Shown here piece by piece: positions 62,735-64,000 of a stretch of DNA of 64,000 nt. The stretch spans positions 186,001-250,000 of the forward strand of contig JAFDWN010000005.1 in the NCBI GenBank assembly GCA_018268465.1. Direction: 5' to 3'. The notes below the pieces were generated by a model. The model was not told the DNA's origin. It was given only the letters and a program-made list of their open reading frames with translations, and made no database searches. The position numbers and the translations under genes were made by a program. The stretch's first letter is position 1. The number at the start of each line of letters is the position of its first letter. This stretch comes from Actinomycetota bacterium. GTDB lineage: Bacteria; Actinomycetota; Actinomycetes; Mycobacteriales; Mycobacteriaceae.

Positions 62735-63871
62735 CTATCTCGTGGCGACGAACTCGGTGGAGTAATTGGTCGCGGTCCCCGGCGCCGCGCTCTGGTAGAC
62801 GTGGTTGACCCGGCGCACGTACCAGTCGCCCTCCGCCCAGCCCGAGACCCCGCTGATGTGTACACGCGATTTGGCCCGCAGCTGCGGGGTGCCCGACGCC
62901 ACGCCGCGGCCGTGGAAACCCAGCGCCGTGGTGGGGTCGGCGGCGGTGCTGCGCGCCAACTCGTCGGCGGTGCGCGCCGCCTGCCCGCTGACCCGTTCGG
63001 CGGGGCTGGTCAGTTTGACGGCCGATCCCGACGCCAGTTCGGCCAGCGCCAGGATGGCGGTGCGCCGGGACTCGTCGAGGTCGGGCAGGCGACCCGTGGC
63101 GGGGGCAGGCAGGGCCGGCGCCGGAGCCGGCGGCGGTGGCGGTGCGGTGCGCGGCGTCCCGGTGACCGGGTCGATAGTGGCGACCGCCCGCACCGGTGCG
63201 GCCGTCGACCGGTTGCGTTCGTAGCAGAACTCGATCAGGTTTCCCCCGCCGCGCCCGTAGTGCAGCTCGCCGATCGGTTCGGCCGCAAGGACTTTCGTCA
63301 GCGGCGTGAAGTAGAAGTTCGACGTGTCGGCGCCGTCGAACTCGCAGAACGCCAGGCAGCCCTGCCGCTGCGCCTGGTCGAGCACGAATTCCCACTCGTT
63401 GACGTTGGCCGGGCGGGCGGGTCGGCGAGCGTCGAGCACGATATCTGCCACCGGGTCGATCTGGAATGCGACGATGTCGTTGGCCGGCCTGCTGACGAGG
63501 CGGGTCAGCACGGAGCTCAACGTCTCCCCCGCCTTCCACTCGGCCGGGTCGTATCCCCTCGTGCTCATGCGGTAGGTAAAGTCGAGGGCCGTCAGCTCGA
63601 CCTTCTGACCGGTCGGGGTGGCCAGTACCGTCGCCCCGATCACCACACCCTCGAACACGTAGGTGCGAGCGTCGTTGTCGCCGAACCCGATGCGGCACTC
63701 CAGGCCTTCGAACGACGCGTCGGCCAGCATCCCGGTGGTGTCCTCGAAACGCACGACGGCCTTGTCCGTCAGCCGGTCGTCGTCTTCGACGTTGAGCCAG
63801 TACATCGGGGCGGTGACGTCGCGCCAGTCGTTCCCGTCGGCACTGACCAGAACCGTGGCCGTCGCCGTCAT
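62735..63871 (-). CDS. gpD-like hub protein (N-terminal half of VgrG type)
   Basis: This 378-residue protein starts at ATG 63871, overlapping the previous stop as ATGA. DDRLTDKAVVRFEDTTG, then CRIGFGDNDARTYVFEGVV, is the gpD/gp27 opening. ALDFTYRMSTRGYDPAEWKA, then TLSSVLTRLVSRPA, and EWEFVLDQAQRQGCLAFCE are the late-control-protein D landmarks. A Pro/Ala linker (APPPPPAPAPALPAP) at about residue 240 splits it. gpD forms the hub ring between tube and spike. It is followed 8 bp later by the gpV-like gene, and together they replace a fused VgrG. Confidence 0.85.
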   Translation of the reverse strand: MTATATVLVSADGNDWRDVTAPMYWLNVEDDDRLTDKAVVRFEDTTGMLADASFEGLECRIGFGDNDARTYVFEGVVIGATVLATPTGQKVELTALDFTYRMSTRGYDPAEWKAGETLSSVLTRLVSRPANDIVAFQIDPVADIVLDARRPARPANVNEWEFVLDQAQRQGCLAFCEFDGADTSNFYFTPLTKVLAAEPIGELHYGRGGGNLIEFCYERNRSTAAPVRAVATIDPVTGTPRTAPPPPPAPAPALPAPATGRLPDLDESRRTAILALAELASGSAVKLTSPAERVSGQAARTADELARSTAADPTTALGFHGRGVASGTPQLRAKSRVHISGVSGWAEGDWYVRRVNHVYQSAAPGTATNYSTEFVATR

Positions 63872-64000
63872 CGGAACACCCGGGTCCGGTCGGTGCCCTC
63901 CGGGCGCTGACCGACCGGCATGTCGAGGATGTCGCCCGGACCCACATCGAGCGGGAAGGCCACGGGGTTCGCGTCGGCCACCGCCCACCAGGCCTGGCTG
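63868..64000 (-). CDS. LysM/tail-X-like baseplate protein, truncated by window edge
   Basis: Only the last 44 codons are in the window. They read AWWAVADANPVAFPLDVGPG, then DILDMPVGQRPEG, ending VFR with a TGA that overlaps the gpD-like ATG. The W-x-V-A-D-A-N...PGDILDMP pattern is that of LysM or tail-X domains at the C-terminus of Afp7-type proteins, which bridge tube and hub. The gene continues beyond 64000, so the tail operon does too. Confidence 0.75.
   Translation of the reverse strand, partial: SQAWWAVADANPVAFPLDVGPGDILDMPVGQRPEGTDRTRVFR

Noticed and set aside
52927-64000. Prophage
   Set aside because: Only baseplate and spike genes are visible, with no integrase, capsid, terminase, portal, lysis or att-like repeats inside the window. 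The part beyond 64000 could change this.

Overview
The window is high-GC actinobacterial DNA. Protein content and gene order point to a rapidly growing Mycobacterium (Mycolicibacterium type). The backbone follows the Mycobacterium tuberculosis Rv0182c-Rv0200 neighbourhood: two Mce-associated membrane proteins, the zinc metalloprotease zmp1, an L,D-transpeptidase, an MFS exporter, ricR, ilvD, an O-methyltransferase, a small HEIAHH metalloprotein, a DUF2786 protein, monoacylglycerol lipase and sigG. These correspondences come from remembered family knowledge, not from a search.

Accessory DNA breaks this backbone. Region 1 (6.4-22.4 kb, between the MFS exporter and ricR) holds a GNAT acetyltransferase and a thiamine-binding protein. 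It also holds three tandem ~1,055-residue paralogues (zinc ribbon, class III cyclase, STAND ATPase, helical repeats) with the internally deleted remnant of a fourth copy. A small secreted protein, a stand-alone polyketide-synthase acyltransferase, a possible 69-residue peptide gene and a large LuxR-type ATPase regulator complete it. Two small genes here share a two-part upstream element with identical 28-bp spacing.

Region 2 (22.5-31.3 kb) is mostly backbone. ricR and a DUF305 lipoprotein form an operon behind a perfect ATACCCC-ACA-GGGGTAT palindrome, divergent from ilvD. sigG meets, tail to tail, a class II lanthipeptide locus (31.3-34.5 kb): a LanM synthetase with a CCG-type zinc site and, directly upstream, a 42-codon candidate precursor ending in DKCCS. 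An L-lactate dehydrogenase gene, a DUF559 protein, a MarR regulator, a pirin and a sugar-dehydrogenase-like lipoprotein follow.

Region 3 (39.4-44.8 kb) is a self-contained catabolic cassette: a LacI regulator, a ring-cleavage-type cupin dioxygenase, an MFS transporter and two alpha/beta hydrolases. At least three near-identical CTTA-N2-CGATTAA palindromes lie at its promoters.

Region 4 (44.8-64.0 kb) is the most unusual part. Three plus-strand genes encode large beta-propeller proteins, the first a tachylectin-like five-blade lectin fused to a WD40-like propeller. They converge on a minus-strand DNA-alkylation-repair cassette (ogt, a 2OG-Fe(II) oxygenase, an Ada-type zinc domain). Beyond it is a tightly packed minus-strand operon of contractile-tail baseplate genes: a LysM/tail-X-like protein (cut by the window edge), gpD-like and gpV-like spike proteins, a Leu/Pro repeat protein where a PAAR tip gene is usually found, gp25, gpJ, a gpI/beta-propeller giant, a DUF6519-type propeller protein and a protein with PASTA-like repeats. 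No capsid, terminase or integrase is visible, so an extracellular contractile injection system fits better than a prophage. Sheath, tube and ATPase genes would have to lie beyond position 64000.
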